Assembly (NCBI GenBank): GCA_001443545.1
Contig: LMAD01000010.1
Span: 1 to 60,095, forward strand
Direction: 5' to 3'
DNA length: 60,095 nucleotides
Source of the DNA: Acidimicrobiaceae bacterium RAAP-2
GTDB taxonomy: Bacteria > Actinomycetota > Acidimicrobiia > Acidimicrobiales > RAAP-2
Shown one piece after another: positions 59,650 through 60,095 of this stretch. The notes below the pieces were generated by a model. It did no database searches and was not told the DNA's origin. It saw nothing but the letters and a program-made list of their open reading frames with translations. The translations under genes and the position numbers were made by a program. The stretch's first letter is position 1. The number at the start of each line of letters is the position of its first letter.

Positions 59650-60095
59650 TCAGGCGACGGTGATCGAAGAGTCGAGGAAGACGTCTTGGACGGCGTGCAC
59701 CAACGCGGCGCCGTCGTCGATGGGCCGCTGGAACGCCTTGCGCCCCAGGATGAGCCCCTGCCCACCGGCGCGCTTGTTGATCACTGCCGTTCGCACCGCC
59801 GAAGCCAGGTCGTTGTCGCCTTTCGACTCCCCGCCCGAGTTGATCAATCCAATTTTTCCCGCGTAGCAGTTCACGACCTGCCAGCGAGTCAAGTCAATCG
59901 GGTTATCAGTGGTCAGTTCGCTGTACACCCGCGGGTTGGTCTTACCAAACTTCAACGCGTTATATCCGCCATTGTTTTCGGGTTGCTTCTGCTTGATGAT
60001 GTCGGCCTCGATGGTCACGCCGAGGTGGTTCGCCTGCCCGGTGAGGTCGGCGCTCACGTGGTAATCCACGTCAGCGGTCTTGAACGCGGGGTTGC
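59650..60095 (-). CDS. Class I fructose-bisphosphate aldolase, C-terminal part
   Basis: The last 148 residues of a class I (FbaB/DhnA-type) aldolase are visible, starting at the window edge with NPAFKTADVDYHVSADL. Conserved segments include NHLGVTIEADIIKQKQPEN, GGYNALKFGKTNPRVYS and INKRAGGQGLILGRKAFQRP. The enzyme splits or makes fructose-1,6-bisphosphate in glycolysis and gluconeogenesis. The 5' portion lies beyond the window. Confidence 0.93.
   Translation of the reverse strand, partial: NPAFKTADVDYHVSADLTGQANHLGVTIEADIIKQKQPENNGGYNALKFGKTNPRVYSELTTDNPIDLTRWQVVNCYAGKIGLINSGGESKGDNDLASAVRTAVINKRAGGQGLILGRKAFQRPIDDGAALVHAVQDVFLDSSITVA

Noticed and set aside
1..60095. CRISPR arrays, rRNA genes and replication origins
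   Set aside because: No regularly spaced repeats, no rRNA-like sequence and no DnaA-box cluster were noticed by eye.

Overview
The window looks like chromosomal DNA from a high-GC actinobacterium, most likely of the class Acidimicrobiia. The evidence is a complete Pup-proteasome locus (mpa, dop, pup, prcB, prcA, pafA), a fused F420 gene fbiC, DUF4193, the mycobacterial-type run pgsA-gcvH-garA-ftsR-DUF151, GAF/ANTAR regulators and abundant GTG starts. The class assignment rests on remembered family patterns, not on a search.

Positions 1 to about 7,350 form a decayed accessory region. It holds the start of an IS5-type transposase cut by the window edge, a two-gene element (DUF6788 protein plus a frameshifted DDE transposase) with imperfect terminal repeats, an intact GAF/ANTAR regulator beside a frameshifted GAF paralogue, short relics of an HD-GYP protein and an NRAMP transporter, an intact haem-oxygenase-like diiron protein next to a 23-residue membrane peptide, and a truncated recombinase-like fragment. 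It ends at the 3' end of tRNA-Pro(GGG).

From 7.4 to 25.6 kb lies core metabolism: thiO-thiS, glutamate synthase gltB-gltD, an acyl-CoA ligase, fbiC overlapping a LOG-family gene, tkt-tal, a PaaI-like thioesterase, and a cassette of three small membrane-associated proteins translationally coupled to trmI, followed by a ferredoxin. From 25.7 to 36 kb is the pupylation-proteasome locus running into lepB, tatB-like, tatC and a helY-type helicase. It is followed by an unusual tandem ThyX-like protein, DUF4193 and an Arg/Asp-rich protein, an HtrA protease, an SDR enzyme and a crcB pair.

From 43.5 to 49.1 kb, six minus-strand genes appear to form one glycine-cleavage operon: a MerR regulator (Rv1830-like), a PD-(D/E)xK-like protein, gcvT, gcvPA, gcvPB and a class I amidotransferase. 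A perfect 16-bp palindrome lies upstream. thiG and thiD follow, then a GT87-like membrane protein, a hydrolase, a YhdH-type reductase and an APC permease with a one-base frameshift. The end of the window carries DUF4232, DUF151, FtsR-like MerR, a GarA-like FHA protein with an N-terminal zinc ribbon, gcvH, a CDP-alcohol phosphatidyltransferase and the 3' part of a class I fructose-bisphosphate aldolase.

The observations most worth a second look are the ThyX-like protein whose two halves keep complementary parts of the signature motif, the nuclease-like gene and palindrome at the head of the gcv operon, the diiron oxidase with its micropeptide, and the DUF6788 element.
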